A stretch of DNA of 64,000 nt from Pseudomonas taetrolens (GCF_900475285.1 NZ_LS483370.1:3734001-3798000), one strand, 5' to 3'; shown: positions 43,125 to 56,253, counted from the first letter of the stretch. Made by a program: numbers and translations. Notes: generated by a model not told the origin, from the sequence alone.

Positions 43125-46100
43125 TTAGTTCACCCAGGCACGCGCGTTACGGAACATGCGCAACCAAGGTGCATCTTCGTTCCACTCTTCAGGACGCCAT
43201 GAGTTCTGCACGGCACGGAATACACGTTCCGGGTGCGGCATCATGATCGTCACACGACCGTCAAGGCTGGTAAGACCGGTAATCCCGCGCGGCGAGCCGT
43301 TCGGGTTGGCCGGGTAGCTTTCCGTGACCTTGCCGTGGTTGTCGACAAAGCGCAGTGCTACGCAGCCCGACAGATCCGCTTGCAGCAACGCTTCTTCGCT
43401 GGCGAACTCTGCATGGCCTTCGCCGTGAGCGATGGCGATAGGCATGCGCGAACCGGCCATGCCCTGCAGGAAGATCGAATTCGACTCCTGCACTTGTACC
43501 ATTGCCACACGGGCTTCGAACTGCTCGGAACGGTTACGCACAAAGTGCGGCCAGAACTCGCTGCCCGGTACCAGTTCACTCAGGTTGGACATCATCTGGC
43601 AACCGTTGCACACCCCGAGGGTGAAGCTGTCGGTACGCTCGAAGAAGCCCTGGAATGCATCACGTGCACGGGTGTTGAACAGTGCCGATTTGGCCCAGCC
43701 TTCACCGGCACCCAATACGTCGCCGTAAGAGAAGCCACCGCACGCGACCATGCCCTTGAATTCGTTCAGGTCGACACGGCCCGCCAGGATGTCGCTCATG
43801 TGAACGTCGACCGCGTTGAAACCGGCACGGTCGAACGCCGCCGCCATTTCAACCTGACCGTTGACGCCCTGCTCACGCAGAACGGCCACTTGAGGACGAA
43901 TGCCTTTCTTGATGTAGGGCGCACTGATATTGGCGTTGACGTCAAAGCTCAGTTGCACGCTCAGGCCTGGATTGTCTTCTTCCAGCAGCGCATCGAACTC
44001 TTGCTGCGCGCAATCGGCATTGTCACGCATGCGCTGGATCTGGAAGCTGGTTTCAGCCCACTGACGCTGCAACTCACCGCGCTGGCCGACAAAGACTTTT
44101 TCACCGTTGAAAGTGATGGTGACTTCGCTGTTGTTCAGCGGCTGGCCGATCACGTCGACACATTCACCCAGGCCAGCAGCGCTGAACTGTGCGAGCACGT
44201 CGGCGGTTGCGTCCTGACGCACCTGAATCACCGCACCCAGTTCTTCGTTGAACAGGACGGCCGGGATCTGGCTCACATTGTCAGCCAGGCAATCCAGGGT
44301 CAGGTTCAGACCACAATGACCGGCGAAGGCCATTTCCATCACGCTGGTCAGCAGACCACCGTCGGAACGGTCGTGGTACGCCAGCAGATGGCCGTCAGCA
44401 TTCAAGCCCTGAATCACCGCGAAGAAGGCCTTGAGGTCTTCAGCGTCATCCACGTCCGGGGCCTGTTTGCCCAACTTGCCGTAGGTCTGGGCCAGGATCG
44501 AAGCGCCCATGCGGTTCTGGCCACGACCCAGATCGATCAGGATCAGATCGGTCAGGCCTTTGTCCATGCGCAACATCGGGGTCATGGTCTGACGTACGTC
44601 GAGCACCGGAGCAAAGCCGGTGACCACCAGCGACAGCGGCGAGGTCACAGTTTTGTCAGTGCCGTCTTCATTCCAGCGGGTTTGCATCGACATCGAGTCT
44701 TTGCCCACCGGAATGGTAATGCCCAGTTCCGGGCACAACTCCATGCCGACCGCCTTGACGGTGTCGTACAGACGGGCGTCTTCGCCGGGGTGACCCGCTG
44801 CGGACATCCAGTTGGCAGACAGTTTGATGTCGCTGATTTTGCCGATACGCGAAGCCGCGATGTTGGTCAGGGTCTCGCCGATTGCCATGCGGCCCGACGC
44901 CGGAGCATCCAGCAGTGCCAGCGGAGTGCGCTCGCCCATGGCCATGGCTTCGCCGGTGTACACATCGAAGCTGGTGGCGGTTACGGCCACGTCAGCCACG
45001 GGCACTTGCCACGGGCCAACCATTTGATCACGCGCAACCAGACCAGTAATGGTGCGGTCGCCGATGGTGATCAGGAAACTTTTGCTGGCGACGGCCGGGT
45101 GATGCAGCACACGCTCGACACATTCACCGATGTTCAGCGTGGATGGATCGAACTCATCGCCCAGTTCGGCTTCACGTACTGCCGAACGGTGCATGCGAGG
45201 TGCCTTGCCCAGCAACACTTCCAGTGGCATGTCCACCGGGTTGTTGCCGAAGTGGCTGTCGGTCACGGTCAGTTGCGGTTCGGCAGTGGCTTCACCCACC
45301 ACGGCAAACGGGCAACGTTCACGTTCGCAGATCGCCTGGAAGCGCGCGAAGTCCTCAACGCCAACCGCCAGAACGTACCGCTCCTGGGATTCGTTGCTCC
45401 AGATTTCGTGCGGGGCCATGCCCGGCTCGTCGTTTGGAATGTTACGCAGCTCAAAACGACCGCCACGCTCGCCATCGTTGACCAGCTCAGGGAAAGCGTT
45501 GGACAGACCACCCGCACCCACGTCATGGATGAAGCTGATCGGGTTCTTGTCACCCAGCTGCCAGCAACGGTCGATCACTTCCTGGCAGCGACGCTCCATT
45601 TCAGGGTTTTCGCGCTGTACCGAAGCGAAGTCCAGGTCAGCCGAGCTGGCGCCTGTCGCCATGGAGGACGCTGCACCCCCACCAAGACCGATCAACATCG
45701 CCGGGCCACCCAGCACGATCAGCTTGGAGCCAACGGTGATTTCTGCCTTCTGCACGTGTTCGGCGCGGATGTTGCCCATGCCGCCAGCCAGCATGATCGG
45801 CTTGTGGTAGCCGCGCACTTCTTCGCCACGCGGGGTGGTGATGGACTGCTCGAACGTACGGAAGTAACCGGTCAGGGCCGGACGACCGAATTCGTTGTTG
45901 AATGCAGCCCCGCCCAGCGGGCCTTCGATCATGATGTCCAGCGCATTGACGATGCGCTCAGGCTTGCCGTAAGGCACTTCCCACGGCTGTTCAAAGCCAG
46001 GGATTTGCAGGTTGGATACGGTGAAACCGGTCAGGCCGGCCTTTGGCTTCGCGCCACGACCGGTAGCGCCTTCGTCACGGATCTCGCCACCGGAACCGGT

Positions 46101-47021
46101 CGCAGCACCCGGGAACGGGGCGATGGCCGTCGGGTGGTTGTGGGTTTCAACCTTCATCAGGATGTGCACCGGCTCCTGCACCGCGCCGTACTGGCGGGTC
46201 TCCGGGTCCGGGAAGAAACGCCCGGCAACGCTGCCCACGATGACAGAGGCGTTGTCTTTATAAGCAGACAACACGCCTTCGCTGTGCATGACGTAGGTGT
46301 TCTTGATCATGCCAAACAGGCTTTTTTCCTGGCTCTGGCCATCAATATCCCAACTGGCGTTGAAGATCTTGTGGCGGCAGTGCTCGGAGTTGGCCTGGGC
46401 AAACATCATCAGTTCGATGTCGTGCGGGTTGCGACCCAAACCGTTGAAGGCATTGACCAGATAATCGATTTCGTCTTCAGCCAGGGCCAGGCCCAGTTCG
46501 ACATTGGCCTTTTCCAGCGCAGCACGACCGCCGCCCAGCACATCAATAGCCGTCAGCGGCTTCGGCGTGGCATGGCTGAACAGGCCGGCAGCCTGCTCCA
46601 GGTTGCCCAGCACGAGTTGCGTCATACGGTCGTGCAATGCAGCGGCAATCAGTTCGGCCTCTGCGTCGCTGAACTGGCCAGCCACGTAGAAAGCAATGCC
46701 ACGCTCCAGGCGCTGGATTTTAGCCAGGCCACAGTTGCGGGCAATGTCGCTGGCCTTGCTCGACCAGGGAGAAATGGTGCCAAACCGCGGCAACACCAAA
46801 AACAGTCGGCCGCTCGGCTCTTGGACCGGCACGCTAGGGCCGTACTTCAGGAGACGAGCCAGTACCTGCTGTTCATCGCTGGTCAGCTCACCGGTGACAT
46901 CGGCAAAGTGGGCGAATTCAGCATACAAACCGGTGACAGACGGAACCTTGAGGCTCAGTTGTGCAAGGAGTTTGCTGTGGCGAAAGGCAGAAAGGGCAGG
47001 AGCGCCGCGCAGGATCAACAT
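43125..47021 (-). CDS. purL: Phosphoribosylformylglycinamidine synthase
   Basis: 1298 aa, start at [13 protein letters not shown] (the length of the P. aeruginosa protein). Large PurL: N-terminal PurS-like region, two AIRS-like halves ([34 protein letters not shown]), and a C-terminal glutamine amidotransferase with nucleophile Cys in [13 protein letters not shown] and the HGEGHAEF His/Glu pair. It converts FGAR to FGAM. The gene has a very long open antisense frame that I judge to be a codon-bias shadow. Confidence 0.98.
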   Translation of the reverse strand: MLILRGAPALSAFRHSKLLAQLSLKVPSVTGLYAEFAHFADVTGELTSDEQQVLARLLKYGPSVPVQEPSGRLFLVLPRFGTISPWSSKASDIARNCGLAKIQRLERGIAFYVAGQFSDAEAELIAAALHDRMTQLVLGNLEQAAGLFSHATPKPLTAIDVLGGGRAALEKANVELGLALAEDEIDYLVNAFNGLGRNPHDIELMMFAQANSEHCRHKIFNASWDIDGQSQEKSLFGMIKNTYVMHSEGVLSAYKDNASVIVGSVAGRFFPDPETRQYGAVQEPVHILMKVETHNHPTAIAPFPGAATGSGGEIRDEGATGRGAKPKAGLTGFTVSNLQIPGFEQPWEVPYGKPERIVNALDIMIEGPLGGAAFNNEFGRPALTGYFRTFEQSITTPRGEEVRGYHKPIMLAGGMGNIRAEHVQKAEITVGSKLIVLGGPAMLIGLGGGAASSMATGASSADLDFASVQRENPEMERRCQEVIDRCWQLGDKNPISFIHDVGAGGLSNAFPELVNDGERGGRFELRNIPNDEPGMAPHEIWSNESQERYVLAVGVEDFARFQAICERERCPFAVVGEATAEPQLTVTDSHFGNNPVDMPLEVLLGKAPRMHRSAVREAELGDEFDPSTLNIGECVERVLHHPAVASKSFLITIGDRTITGLVARDQMVGPWQVPVADVAVTATSFDVYTGEAMAMGERTPLALLDAPASGRMAIGETLTNIAASRIGKISDIKLSANWMSAAGHPGEDARLYDTVKAVGMELCPELGITIPVGKDSMSMQTRWNEDGTDKTVTSPLSLVVTGFAPVLDVRQTMTPMLRMDKGLTDLILIDLGRGQNRMGASILAQTYGKLGKQAPDVDDAEDLKAFFAVIQGLNADGHLLAYHDRSDGGLLTSVMEMAFAGHCGLNLTLDCLADNVSQIPAVLFNEELGAVIQVRQDATADVLAQFSAAGLGECVDVIGQPLNNSEVTITFNGEKVFVGQRGELQRQWAETSFQIQRMRDNADCAQQEFDALLEEDNPGLSVQLSFDVNANISAPYIKKGIRPQVAVLREQGVNGQVEMAAAFDRAGFNAVDVHMSDILAGRVDLNEFKGMVACGGFSYGDVLGAGEGWAKSALFNTRARDAFQGFFERTDSFTLGVCNGCQMMSNLSELVPGSEFWPHFVRNRSEQFEARVAMVQVQESNSIFLQGMAGSRMPIAIAHGEGHAEFASEEALLQADLSGCVALRFVDNHGKVTESYPANPNGSPRGITGLTSLDGRVTIMMPHPERVFRAVQNSWRPEEWNEDAPWLRMFRNARAWVN

Positions 47022-47062
47022 CTTCGGGACAGCCTCGGAAGGGGTGTGCTTTGAGGCCCGGC

Positions 47063-47068
47063 ATTCTA
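47063..47068 (-). promoter_or_regulatory. Possible -10 element for purL
   Basis: TAGAAT on the minus strand 42 nt before the purL start; no convincing -35 at 16-18 nt. The 285-bp divergent purL-mltF gap has no other ORF. Confidence 0.35.
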
Positions 47069-47255
47069 GCCTAAACAGCTCGCCACGGCACCCGAAACGG
47101 CACACCTGAAACACCCCAAACGCCACTAAACGACCAAAGCCTTATTCTTTATGGCTATCAGACACGCAAAGGATGGTCATTTATCGTCTTTAAAACCCCG
47201 TCACCCCCCCATTTCATAAGGGTTCCGGCTGTTTTCCGGTCTGTTATCAGAATGA

Positions 47256-48764
<1,509 letters not shown>

Positions 48765-48802
48765 GCTGGCCCTCCCCCGCTGCAGACGCTGCCCAGGAAG
48801 AA

Positions 48803-48852
48803 GGCTGCGACCTTTAAAGAGTAAAAGATCGCAGCCTGCGGCAGCTCCTACG
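48803..48852. repeat. REP-type element at the pdxJ 3' end
   Basis: GGCTGCGA (48803-48810) and TCGCAGCC (48829-48836) pair; the element continues TGCGGCAGCTCCTACG to 48852. On the minus strand it reads CGTAGGAGCTGCCGCAGGCT, a common Pseudomonas REP, and it contains the pdxJ stop codon. Confidence 0.7.
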
Positions 48853-49585
48853 CCGCAGCCAGAATCAGTGCTTTCATCTCGGCCACTGCCGATTTGAAAC
48901 CCACGAACAACGCGTGCGCCACCAGCGCATGACCGATATTCAACTCGTTAATGCCCTTGATGGCCGCGACCGCCTCCACGTTGTGGTAGTGCAAGCCATG
49001 CCCGGCATTCACGATCAGGCCCTGGGCCAGACCAAACGCCACGCCATCCGCCACACGCTTTAACTCTTCGGCTACGTCGGTCGGGGTTTGCGCATCGGCG
49101 TAACGCCCGGTATGCAGCTCGATCGCTGGCGCTCCGACACGTTTGGACGCGGCAATCTGCCGCTCATCGGCATCGATAAAGAGCGACACCTCACACCCTA
49201 TTTTTGCCAGCCGATCGACTGCCGCCTTGATTCGGGCTTCTTGCCCCGCGACATCCAGGCCGCCTTCGGTGGTCAATTCCTGGCGGGTTTCGGGGACCAG
49301 GCAGATGTGAGCCGGACGAATGCGCTCGGCAAATGCCATCATCTCTTCCGTTACGCCCATCTCGAAGTTCATGCGCGTTTGCAACACATCCTTGAGCAAC
49401 AGCACGTCACGCTCTTGAATATGACGCCGATCTTCGCGCAGATGCACGGTGATACCGTCGGCGCCCGCCTCTTCAGCGTCCAGCGCGGCCTTGACCGGAT
49501 CAGGGTAACGCGTGCCGCGAGCCTGACGCAGCGTGGCTACGTGGTCGATATTCACGCCGAGAAGAATGCGATTGCTTTGGGTCAC
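48848..49585 (-). CDS. pdxJ: Pyridoxine 5'-phosphate synthase
   Basis: 245 aa TIM barrel. Family marks: [64 protein letters not shown]. It joins 1-deoxyxylulose 5-phosphate and aminoacetone phosphate to pyridoxine phosphate. Last gene of the lepA-lepB-rnc-era-recO-pdxJ run, 50 nt after recO. Its stop lies inside a REP element. Confidence 0.97.
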   Translation of the reverse strand: MTQSNRILLGVNIDHVATLRQARGTRYPDPVKAALDAEEAGADGITVHLREDRRHIQERDVLLLKDVLQTRMNFEMGVTEEMMAFAERIRPAHICLVPETRQELTTEGGLDVAGQEARIKAAVDRLAKIGCEVSLFIDADERQIAASKRVGAPAIELHTGRYADAQTPTDVAEELKRVADGVAFGLAQGLIVNAGHGLHYHNVEAVAAIKGINELNIGHALVAHALFVGFKSAVAEMKALILAAA

Positions 49586-49635
49586 GTGGGCTCTCCTGAA
49601 GAGCTGAAGATTCGGTGCACAGCATACCGGTCTAT

Positions 49636-50325
49636 TCAGGGCTTGCGAAACAACTCACGACTGGCCAGCGGACGCCCCGCCAAATGAACCGCCAAAGCCT
49701 GGCGCATCAAACGCTTGGCGGCGGATAGAGCACCCGCAACCGCCCAGTCAGCTTCGGCCATTGCCTGCAACTCAACCCCTTGAAACAAACCCGGCTGTAA
49801 CAGCCAGACCCGCTCCAGCCCGGCATCCACCTGCAAGCGGTACAAGCCATCGCTCGCCACCGGCTCTCCATGGATATCGACTGTCAGCGAAAAGCCGTAG
49901 CCCAGGTCATCCAACAGACGCCATTCAAAAGCCCGCAGCAGGGGTTCCAGCGCCCGCCCTTCCGCCAGAGCCAACAAGGTCGCCGCGTAATGTTCGAACA
50001 CGGCCGGATGGGGATCTTCAGCAGGCAGCAGCCGAATCAGCAACTCATTGAGATAGAGACCGCTGAACAACGCTTCGCCATTCAACCAGGTTGAAATACC
50101 TGCGCTTTCCATGCGGCCCACATTTTTCAACTCGCCCCGTCCGCGAAACTCGACTTCAAGCGGAACAAAGGGGCGCGCCAAAGAGCCCGCCTTGCCGCGC
50201 GCACTGCGCAGCACCGCTCGCAAACGCCCTTGCGGTGTAATGAAATCGACCAAAGCGCTGGTTTCGCGATAGGGGCGACTGTGCAGGACGTAGGCAAGTT
50301 GCGGGACGGGTGCACTGCTGGACAT
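49636..50325 (-). CDS. recO: DNA repair protein RecO
   Basis: 229 aa. N-terminal OB-fold ([38 protein letters not shown]), helical C-terminal domain. It loads RecA on SSB-coated ssDNA with RecR. Separated from era by 198 nt that hold a long palindrome, an interruption of an otherwise tight gene run. Confidence 0.95.
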   Translation of the reverse strand: MSSSAPVPQLAYVLHSRPYRETSALVDFITPQGRLRAVLRSARGKAGSLARPFVPLEVEFRGRGELKNVGRMESAGISTWLNGEALFSGLYLNELLIRLLPAEDPHPAVFEHYAATLLALAEGRALEPLLRAFEWRLLDDLGYGFSLTVDIHGEPVASDGLYRLQVDAGLERVWLLQPGLFQGVELQAMAEADWAVAGALSAAKRLMRQALAVHLAGRPLASRELFRKP

Positions 50326-50347
50326 GGAATACCGACTCTCTGGAAAC

Positions 50348-50406
50348 TGAATACACCCTCCCCAGGGTCTCTCCCGAAGGAAGAGACCCTGGGGAGGGTG
50401 TATTCA
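50348..50406. repeat. Perfect 25-bp inverted repeat between era and recO
   Basis: Arms at 50348-50372 (TGAATACACCCTCCCC..) and 50382-50406 are perfect reverse complements around CCCGAAGGA. No T-run follows on either strand. GC-rich CCCTCCCC and GGGAGAG sequence nearby (50487-50518) is related, suggesting a dispersed palindromic family. Confidence 0.85.
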
Positions 50407-50523
50407 GAGACTCATCGACCCGTAATAGCGGGTCGGTCATGGATTCAAAACAGCACTTTCAGGGCGCGGTAATTTTCCAGTAGCCCCGGCCCTCCGGGAG
50501 AGAGCCAAGGTGAGGACAGCCTG

Positions 50524-51426
50524 TTACAGGTCGCCGTAGCCCAAAGAACGCAGGGCGCGCTCATCATCGGACCAACCGCCTTTGACCTTGACCCACAGGT
50601 TGAGCATGATTTTGGAGTCGAACAGCAGCTCCATGTCCTTGCGCGCCTCGGTGCCGATACGCTTGATTCGCTCGCCCTTGTCACCAATGATGATTTTTTT
50701 CTGGCCGTCACGCTCAACCAGAATCAATGCATGGATGTGCAAGGTCTTGCCCTGCTGCTTGAACTCTTCAATCTCGACAGTGATCTGGTACGGCAGCTCT
50801 GCGCCCATCTGGCGCATGATTTTTTCGCGTACCAGTTCAGCGGCCAGGAAGCGGCTGCTGCGGTCGGTGATCTGATCTTCCGGGAAGAAGTGCTCGTTTT
50901 CCGGCAGATGGTCGGCGATCACACGTTCAAGGGCTTCAAGGTTATGCCCGTGCTGGGCCGAGATCGGAATGATCTGGGCGTTGGGCAATTGCTCCTGAAG
51001 CCAGCTCAGGTGCGGCATCAACTCGGCCTTGTCTTCGATACGGTCCGTCTTGTTCAGCGCGACGATCAGCGGGCCGGTCACGTACTGTACGCGCTCGAGA
51101 ACCATTTGGTCTTCGTCGGTCCACTTGGTACGGTCCACCACGAAAATCACCACATCGACGTCTTTCAACGCGGCCGAAGCGGTTTTGTTCATGTAGCGGT
51201 TCAGGGCCTTTTCGCCGCCTTTGTGCATGCCCGGGGTATCAACGTAGACCGCCTGTACGGTGCCTTCGGTCTTGATGCCCAGCATGTTGTGGCGCGTGGT
51301 CTGCGGCTTGCGCGAGGTGATCGCCAGCTTTTGACCCAGAATGTGGTTCAGCAGTGTGGATTTACCCACGTTTGGTCGACCAACAATGGCGACATAGCCA
51401 CAGCGTGTTGCAGTTGAATCAGTCAT
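50524..51426 (-). CDS. era: GTPase Era
   Basis: 300 aa from the ATG at [12 protein letters not shown], with GGAG 7 nt upstream; it overlaps rnc by 8 nt. G motifs: [22 protein letters not shown]-terminal KH domain ([21 protein letters not shown]). It binds 16S rRNA and acts in 30S maturation. Confidence 0.97.
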   Translation of the reverse strand: MTDSTATRCGYVAIVGRPNVGKSTLLNHILGQKLAITSRKPQTTRHNMLGIKTEGTVQAVYVDTPGMHKGGEKALNRYMNKTASAALKDVDVVIFVVDRTKWTDEDQMVLERVQYVTGPLIVALNKTDRIEDKAELMPHLSWLQEQLPNAQIIPISAQHGHNLEALERVIADHLPENEHFFPEDQITDRSSRFLAAELVREKIMRQMGAELPYQITVEIEEFKQQGKTLHIHALILVERDGQKKIIIGDKGERIKRIGTEARKDMELLFDSKIMLNLWVKVKGGWSDDERALRSLGYGDL

Positions 51427-52108
51427 GGCCATTCTCCACGCCAAGGGCAATCAGTGCTGCGGCGGCCGCTACCTGTTCGGCAATGCGACGGCTCACGCCC
51501 TGTCCCCGGCTTTTTTCATTCAATAAAGCAATTTCGCACTCAACGAAGAAGGTGCGGCAATGCGGTTCGCCCTGGATATCGACCACTTCGTAACGTGGTA
51601 AATCGCAGGCACGCGACTGCAAGAACTCCTGCAGGCGGGTCTTGGGATCTTTATTGGTATCGACCAGCGTCAGGGTCTCGAACTCACTGGCAAGCCAGGC
51701 CAATACGCGGTCGCGGGCGGTTTCCATGCCGGCATCCAGGTAAATGGCGCCGATCAGGGCCTCAAGGGCATCCGCCAAAATCGACTCACGGCGAAAACCA
51801 CCGCTCTTCAGCTCGCCAGAACCCAGACGCAGGTACTCGCCAAGCTCGAAGCCACGCGCCAGTACCGCCAGGGTTTCACCCTTGACCAGACGGGCACGCA
51901 AGCGCGACAACTGGCCTTCACGGGCTAGCGGGAAGCGATCAAACAACGCTTCACCGGCCACAAAATTGAGAATGGCATCACCCAGGAACTCAAGACGCTC
52001 GTTATTGCGCCCCGCGAAACTGCGGTGTGTCAGGGCCAGAATCATCAATTCCTGGTCTTTGAAGGTATAGCCGAGCTGACGCTCTAAACGATTTAAAGAA
52101 AAACTCAC
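51419..52108 (-). CDS. rnc: Ribonuclease III
   Basis: 229 aa from a GTG at 52108 that overlaps the stop of the DUF4845 remnant (GTGA). Catalytic signature [20 protein letters not shown], later acidic residues in [18 protein letters not shown]-terminal dsRNA-binding domain. It processes rRNA precursors and mRNAs. Confidence 0.97.
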   Translation of the reverse strand: MSFSLNRLERQLGYTFKDQELMILALTHRSFAGRNNERLEFLGDAILNFVAGEALFDRFPLAREGQLSRLRARLVKGETLAVLARGFELGEYLRLGSGELKSGGFRRESILADALEALIGAIYLDAGMETARDRVLAWLASEFETLTLVDTNKDPKTRLQEFLQSRACDLPRYEVVDIQGEPHCRTFFVECEIALLNEKSRGQGVSRRIAEQVAAAAALIALGVENGHD

Positions 52109-52338
52109 GATTTACCCACGCTGAGTTCGTGGCCGAATGTCACCACCGGACCGATATTAGGGATCAGTGATGCTCGTTTATCGCATAGCAAATGGACAGG
52201 GAACAGGCTGTTCGCCGCCGTCACACTTAACGCTTTGTTCAAATCCACATCCTGAATACAGTTGACCGGCGCACCTGTCGCGGTACGGCGGTCGTAAGAA
52301 CCCTCAGGCGCCGAATTATCCGGACGCCTGAAAAGCAT
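52105..52338 (-). pseudogene. Remnant of a DUF4845 gene
   Basis: A DUF4845 membrane protein of about 120 aa lies between lepB and rnc in other pseudomonads. Here only its C-terminal half is recognisable: from about residue 25 the frame reads VNCIQDVDLNKALSVTAANS and ends [13 protein letters not shown], matching VNGIRDLNLKDALEV and LVVHFDKEFSV of the intact family. The N-terminal TM segment is absent, replaced by MLFRRPDNSAPEGSYDRRTA with no similarity. It still overlaps the rnc start by 4 nt. Confidence 0.75.
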
Positions 52339-52339
52339 T

Positions 52340-52362
52340 CGGCGCTGTTATTAACAGCGCCG
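52340..52362. terminator. Hairpin after lepB, possible weak terminator
   Basis: CGGCGCTGTT and AACAGCGCCG form a perfect 10-bp stem with an ATT loop, 7 nt past the lepB stop. A second dyad TCAGGCG/CGCCTGA flanks it at 52304-52331. The T-run is short, so read-through is likely. Confidence 0.5.
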
Positions 52363-52368
52363 TCTTGG

Positions 52369-53223
52369 CTACTTGATCAGACCCACCCGCGAGAAGTTCG
52401 GCAGGTTGCTGGTCTTGGGTTCCGGCCAGCTCATCCAAACGGCGAAGGCCTTGCCGACGATATTCTTGTCGGGAACCATGCCCAGTTCGTCCTTGGGAAT
52501 GTTCGGATCATCCCAGTAACGGCTGTCGTTCGAATTGTCGCGGTTGTCACCCATCATGAAGTAATGGCCGGCCGGAACCGTCCACTCCTTGTCAGGCGGA
52601 GCGCGATAGCGGCTCATTTCCTTGCGGATCATGTGCTCTATTTCGCCCAGTTTCTCTTTATACAACTGCGCGCTGCCCAGGGTGCCGGGTTCTGTGGACA
52701 CCATTTGCTCGGCAACCAGTTGATCATTGACGTACAAATGCTTGTCACTGGTGTAACGAATCTTGTCGCCCGGCAGCCCCACTACACGCTTGATGTAGTT
52801 GACTGCCGGATCGCTCGGGTAGCGAAAAACCATCACATCGCCCCGCTTCGGATCACCCACTTCGATGATTTTCTTGTCGATCACCGGCAAGCGGATCCCG
52901 TAAGAAAACTTGTTCACCAAAATGAAATCGCCTACATCCAGGGTCGGTTTCATCGAGCCGGACGGAATCTGGAACGGCTCAACCAGAAACGAACGCAGCA
53001 CCAGCACGATGAACAACACCGGGAAGAACGACTTGCCGTATTCAACCAGCAACGGTTCCTTGTTGAGCTTTTCGATTACCTGTCTATCAACCGGTGCAAC
53101 ATTGGCCTGATAGTTGGCAATAGCCTTGCGCCGGCGAGGTGCCAGGAAGACCAAATCGAGCAGCGCCAGCAAACCGCACACGGCAACAGCAATGACCAGC
53201 AACAGCGGGAAATTTAGTGACAT
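52369..53223 (-). CDS. lepB: Signal peptidase I
   Basis: 284 aa. Two N-terminal TM helices (about 4-26 and 66-80). Catalytic Ser90 in IPSGSMKPTL and general-base Lys145 in VNYIKRVVGLPGD; later GHYFMMGDNRDNSNDSRYW. It removes signal peptides of secreted proteins at the inner membrane. It starts 5 nt after lepA. Confidence 0.97.
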   Translation of the reverse strand: MSLNFPLLLVIAVAVCGLLALLDLVFLAPRRRKAIANYQANVAPVDRQVIEKLNKEPLLVEYGKSFFPVLFIVLVLRSFLVEPFQIPSGSMKPTLDVGDFILVNKFSYGIRLPVIDKKIIEVGDPKRGDVMVFRYPSDPAVNYIKRVVGLPGDKIRYTSDKHLYVNDQLVAEQMVSTEPGTLGSAQLYKEKLGEIEHMIRKEMSRYRAPPDKEWTVPAGHYFMMGDNRDNSNDSRYWDDPNIPKDELGMVPDKNIVGKAFAVWMSWPEPKTSNLPNFSRVGLIK

Positions 53224-53228
53224 AGGAC

Positions 53229-55028
53229 CTAGCTATCCAACCTGAGCACTGCAAGGAAGGCTTCTTGTGGAATTTCCACGTTACCCACTTGCTTCATGCG
53301 TTTTTTACCGGCTTTCTGCTTTTCCAACAGCTTGCGCTTACGGCTAACGTCACCACCGTAGCATTTGGCCAGTACGTTTTTTCTGAGCGCCTTGACAGTG
53401 GTTCGCGCCACAATCTGTCCGCCGATGGCGGCCTGAATTGCAACATCAAACATCTGGCGCGGGATCAGTTCTTTCATTTTTTCGGTTAGCGCACGCCCTT
53501 TGTAGTGGGCGTTGTCACGGTGAACGATCAATGCCAGGGCATCGACTTTCTCGCCGTTGATCAACACATCGAGCTTCACCAGATTAGCCGACTGGTAGCG
53601 ATCGAAATGATAGTCGAGCGAAGCATAGCCGCGGCTGGTGGACTTGAGACGGTCAAAGAAGTCCAGGACCACTTCGTTCATCGGCAAGTCGTAGGTCACC
53701 TGGACCTGGGTGCCGAGGAACAGCATGTCGTGCTGAACACCGCGCTTTTCAATACACAGGGTAATGACGTTGCCCAGGTGCTCTTGAGGCACAAGAATGT
53801 TGGCACGCACGATTGGCTCGCGCATGTCTTCAATCACTGACAGGTCTGGCAGCTTGGACGGGTTGTCGACGTAAATCGTTTCACCGGTCTTGAGCAGCAA
53901 TTCGAAAATCACCGTCGGCGCGGTGGTGATCAGGTCCAGGTCATACTCGCGCTCCAGGCGCTCCTGGATGATTTCCATGTGCAGCATGCCGAGGAAGCCG
54001 CAACGGAAGCCAAAGCCCAATGCATCGGAGCTTTCCGGGGTGTACTGCAGCGACGAGTCGTTCAGCGTGAGCTTTTGCAGCGCATCACGGAAGTCTTCGA
54101 AATCGTCGGAGCTGACAGGGAACAGACCGGCGTATACCTGAGGCTGAATACGCTTGAAGCCGGGCAATACATCAACGTCCGGGGTCGAGCTCAAGGTCAG
54201 GGTATCGCCCACTGGCGCGCCGTGAATGTCCTTGATACCGGCAATGATGAAGCCTACTTCACCGGCTTTCAGATCAGCGGTAGCCGTATGCTTGGGGTTG
54301 AACACCCCCACGCTGTCTACCAGATGCATTTTGCCGGTGGACTTGACCAGAATCTTGTCGCCCTTTTTCACGCGGCCGTGGCGCACGCGAACCAGGGACA
54401 CAACGCCCAGGTAGTTATCGAACCAGGAGTCGATGATCAACGCCTGCAGGGGATCTTCGATATTACCGGTCGGAGCAGGAATGGTGTGCACCAGGCGCTC
54501 AAGCACCTCGTCAACACCCAGGCCGGTCTTGGCGCTGCAGGTCACGGCGTCAGTGGCATCGATGCCAATGATTTTCTCGATTTCTTCTTTCACACGATCA
54601 GGATCAGCCTGCGGCAGGTCGATCTTGTTCAAGACCGGCATCACCTCAAGACCCTGCTCGATAGCGGTGTAGCAGTTGGCTACGGACTGGGCTTCTACGC
54701 CCTGCCCCGCATCGACAACCAGCAATGCGCCTTCACAGGCCGCCAGGGAACGGCTGACTTCGTAGGTGAAGTCCACGTGCCCCGGGGTATCAATGAAGTT
54801 CAGCTGATAGGTAATGCCATCATTGGCCTTGTAGTACAAGGTCACGCTGTGGGCCTTGATGGTGATCCCGCGCTCACGCTCGAGGTCCATGGAGTCCAGA
54901 ACCTGGGCTTCCATTTCGCGGGCAGTCAAGCCACCGCACATCTGAATGAAACGATCGGCCAGCGTCGACTTGCCATGGTCAATGTGGGCGATGATGGAGA
55001 AATTGCGGATATGACTCAAATCACTCAC
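53229..55028 (-). CDS. lepA: Elongation factor 4 (LepA)
   Basis: 599 aa. G motifs [35 protein letters not shown]-terminal LepA-specific domain with [27 protein letters not shown] sequence (here beginning [14 protein letters not shown]). It is a ribosomal GTPase acting in initiation and back-translocation. First gene of the lepA-lepB block. Confidence 0.98.
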   Translation of the reverse strand: MSDLSHIRNFSIIAHIDHGKSTLADRFIQMCGGLTAREMEAQVLDSMDLERERGITIKAHSVTLYYKANDGITYQLNFIDTPGHVDFTYEVSRSLAACEGALLVVDAGQGVEAQSVANCYTAIEQGLEVMPVLNKIDLPQADPDRVKEEIEKIIGIDATDAVTCSAKTGLGVDEVLERLVHTIPAPTGNIEDPLQALIIDSWFDNYLGVVSLVRVRHGRVKKGDKILVKSTGKMHLVDSVGVFNPKHTATADLKAGEVGFIIAGIKDIHGAPVGDTLTLSSTPDVDVLPGFKRIQPQVYAGLFPVSSDDFEDFRDALQKLTLNDSSLQYTPESSDALGFGFRCGFLGMLHMEIIQERLEREYDLDLITTAPTVIFELLLKTGETIYVDNPSKLPDLSVIEDMREPIVRANILVPQEHLGNVITLCIEKRGVQHDMLFLGTQVQVTYDLPMNEVVLDFFDRLKSTSRGYASLDYHFDRYQSANLVKLDVLINGEKVDALALIVHRDNAHYKGRALTEKMKELIPRQMFDVAIQAAIGGQIVARTTVKALRKNVLAKCYGGDVSRKRKLLEKQKAGKKRMKQVGNVEIPQEAFLAVLRLDS

Positions 55029-55137
55029 GGGTCAACACTCAAAAAAAGTCGCAGGCAGACTGCCCGCCGAAAAATAGCCGGGAATTGTACCTGATCCTCG
55101 CGCCAAGCGTCACGTTCACAGGCCAATAGCCACCGAC

Positions 55138-55168
55138 AAAAAAGCCCCTATCGCGAGATAGAGGCTTT
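55138..55168 (-). terminator. Terminator of lptFG
   Basis: AAAGCCCCTATC (55141-55152) and GATAGAGGCTTT (55157-55168) pair with one mismatch around GCGA; the minus strand continues into a T-run. It lies 24 nt after lptG. Confidence 0.8.
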
Positions 55169-55191
55169 GGATTAACGCAAAAAATGGCTCA

Positions 55192-56253
55192 TCAACCGGC
55201 CCGGCGCAATAACCAGAAACCGGCCAGGGCACAAACACCCGCGGGCACCAGCACTGCAAACAATGGCGAGAAACCGAACACCAGGCTGGACGGCCCCAGC
55301 AAGTCCTGAGCGATACGGAAGGTGAAACCCACCAATACCCCGGTGAACACACGCTGCCCCAGGGTTACCGAACGCAAGGGGCCGAAGATGAACGAAATGG
55401 CCATCAACACCAGCGCAGCTGTCACAAGCGGTTGCAAAACCTTGACCCAAAAAGCCAGCCAGTAGCGGCCATTGTTGAGCCCCTGATCTTTCAGGTAATG
55501 GATGTAGCTCCACAAGCCCGTGATCGACAGTGAGTCAGGTGCCATGACCACGGTATTGAGCAACTGAGGGCTGAGAGCCACATCCCAGCGCTCTTCGGGG
55601 ACCTTGATCACCTCGGTACTGCGATCATGGAAAACCGTCGTACTGACGTCGCTCAACTGCCAGTGATCCTCGTCGAACTGCGCCTTTTTAGCGAAGCTGG
55701 ACGACAACATATGGCGCTCTTTATCAAAGCGATAACGGGTCACGCCATACAGCAGCCCGCTTGGCTGAACCGCGTTAATGTGAATGAACTCCTCGCCCTG
55801 ACGATGCCACAGGCCATGTTTGGAGCTCTGCGCATCACCGCCGCCCTGGGCCAGGGCACGATTGGCCTGGGCGATGGTTTCAGTCGCCGGCGCCACGTAC
55901 TCGCCAATCAGCAAGCCGGCCAGCATCAGCACCAGCATCGGCTTCATGACAGCCCACACAATACGACCGATGGACACGCCCGCCGCACGCATGATGGTCA
56001 GCTCGCTGTTGCTTGCCAGCGTACCGAGGCCTATCAGACAGCCAATCAATGCTGCCATCGGCAACATTTCATACATGCGCCGTGGAGCGGTCAGCAATAC
56101 AAAGCTGAACACGTCCATCACGGTATAACTGTCGCTGATGCTGCTCATCTCGTCGATGAAGGCAAACAACGTCGCCAGCCCAAGAATAATCCCCAGTACC
56201 GCCAGGATCGCCAACAACACGCTGCTACCAATGTAGCGATCGAGCTTACCCAC
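55192..56253 (-). CDS. lptG: LPS export ABC transporter permease LptG
   Basis: 353 aa. Six TM helices, three at each end (VLLAILAVLGIILGLATLFAF first), with a central periplasmic beta-jellyroll. The motif PRRMYEMLPMAALIGCLIGLG precedes the coupling helix (NSELTIMRAAGVS). With LptF and LptB it extracts LPS from the inner membrane. It overlaps lptF by 8 nt. Confidence 0.96.
   Translation of the reverse strand: MGKLDRYIGSSVLLAILAVLGIILGLATLFAFIDEMSSISDSYTVMDVFSFVLLTAPRRMYEMLPMAALIGCLIGLGTLASNSELTIMRAAGVSIGRIVWAVMKPMLVLMLAGLLIGEYVAPATETIAQANRALAQGGGDAQSSKHGLWHRQGEEFIHINAVQPSGLLYGVTRYRFDKERHMLSSSFAKKAQFDEDHWQLSDVSTTVFHDRSTEVIKVPEERWDVALSPQLLNTVVMAPDSLSITGLWSYIHYLKDQGLNNGRYWLAFWVKVLQPLVTAALVLMAISFIFGPLRSVTLGQRVFTGVLVGFTFRIAQDLLGPSSLVFGFSPLFAVLVPAGVCALAGFWLLRRAG

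Noticed and set aside
43233..47054. A 1273-codon open frame on the plus strand opposite purL
   Set aside because: It is antisense to a full-length, motif-complete purL, has no SD or family motif, and such long antisense frames are a by-product of GC-rich third positions.
50348..50406. The long palindrome as a rho-independent terminator of era
   Set aside because: No T-run follows the stem on either strand; a repeat element fits better.
52105..52338. The 77-codon frame before rnc as an intact small gene
   Set aside because: Its second half matches the C-terminus of DUF4845 proteins, and the N-terminal membrane segment is missing, so a remnant is more likely.
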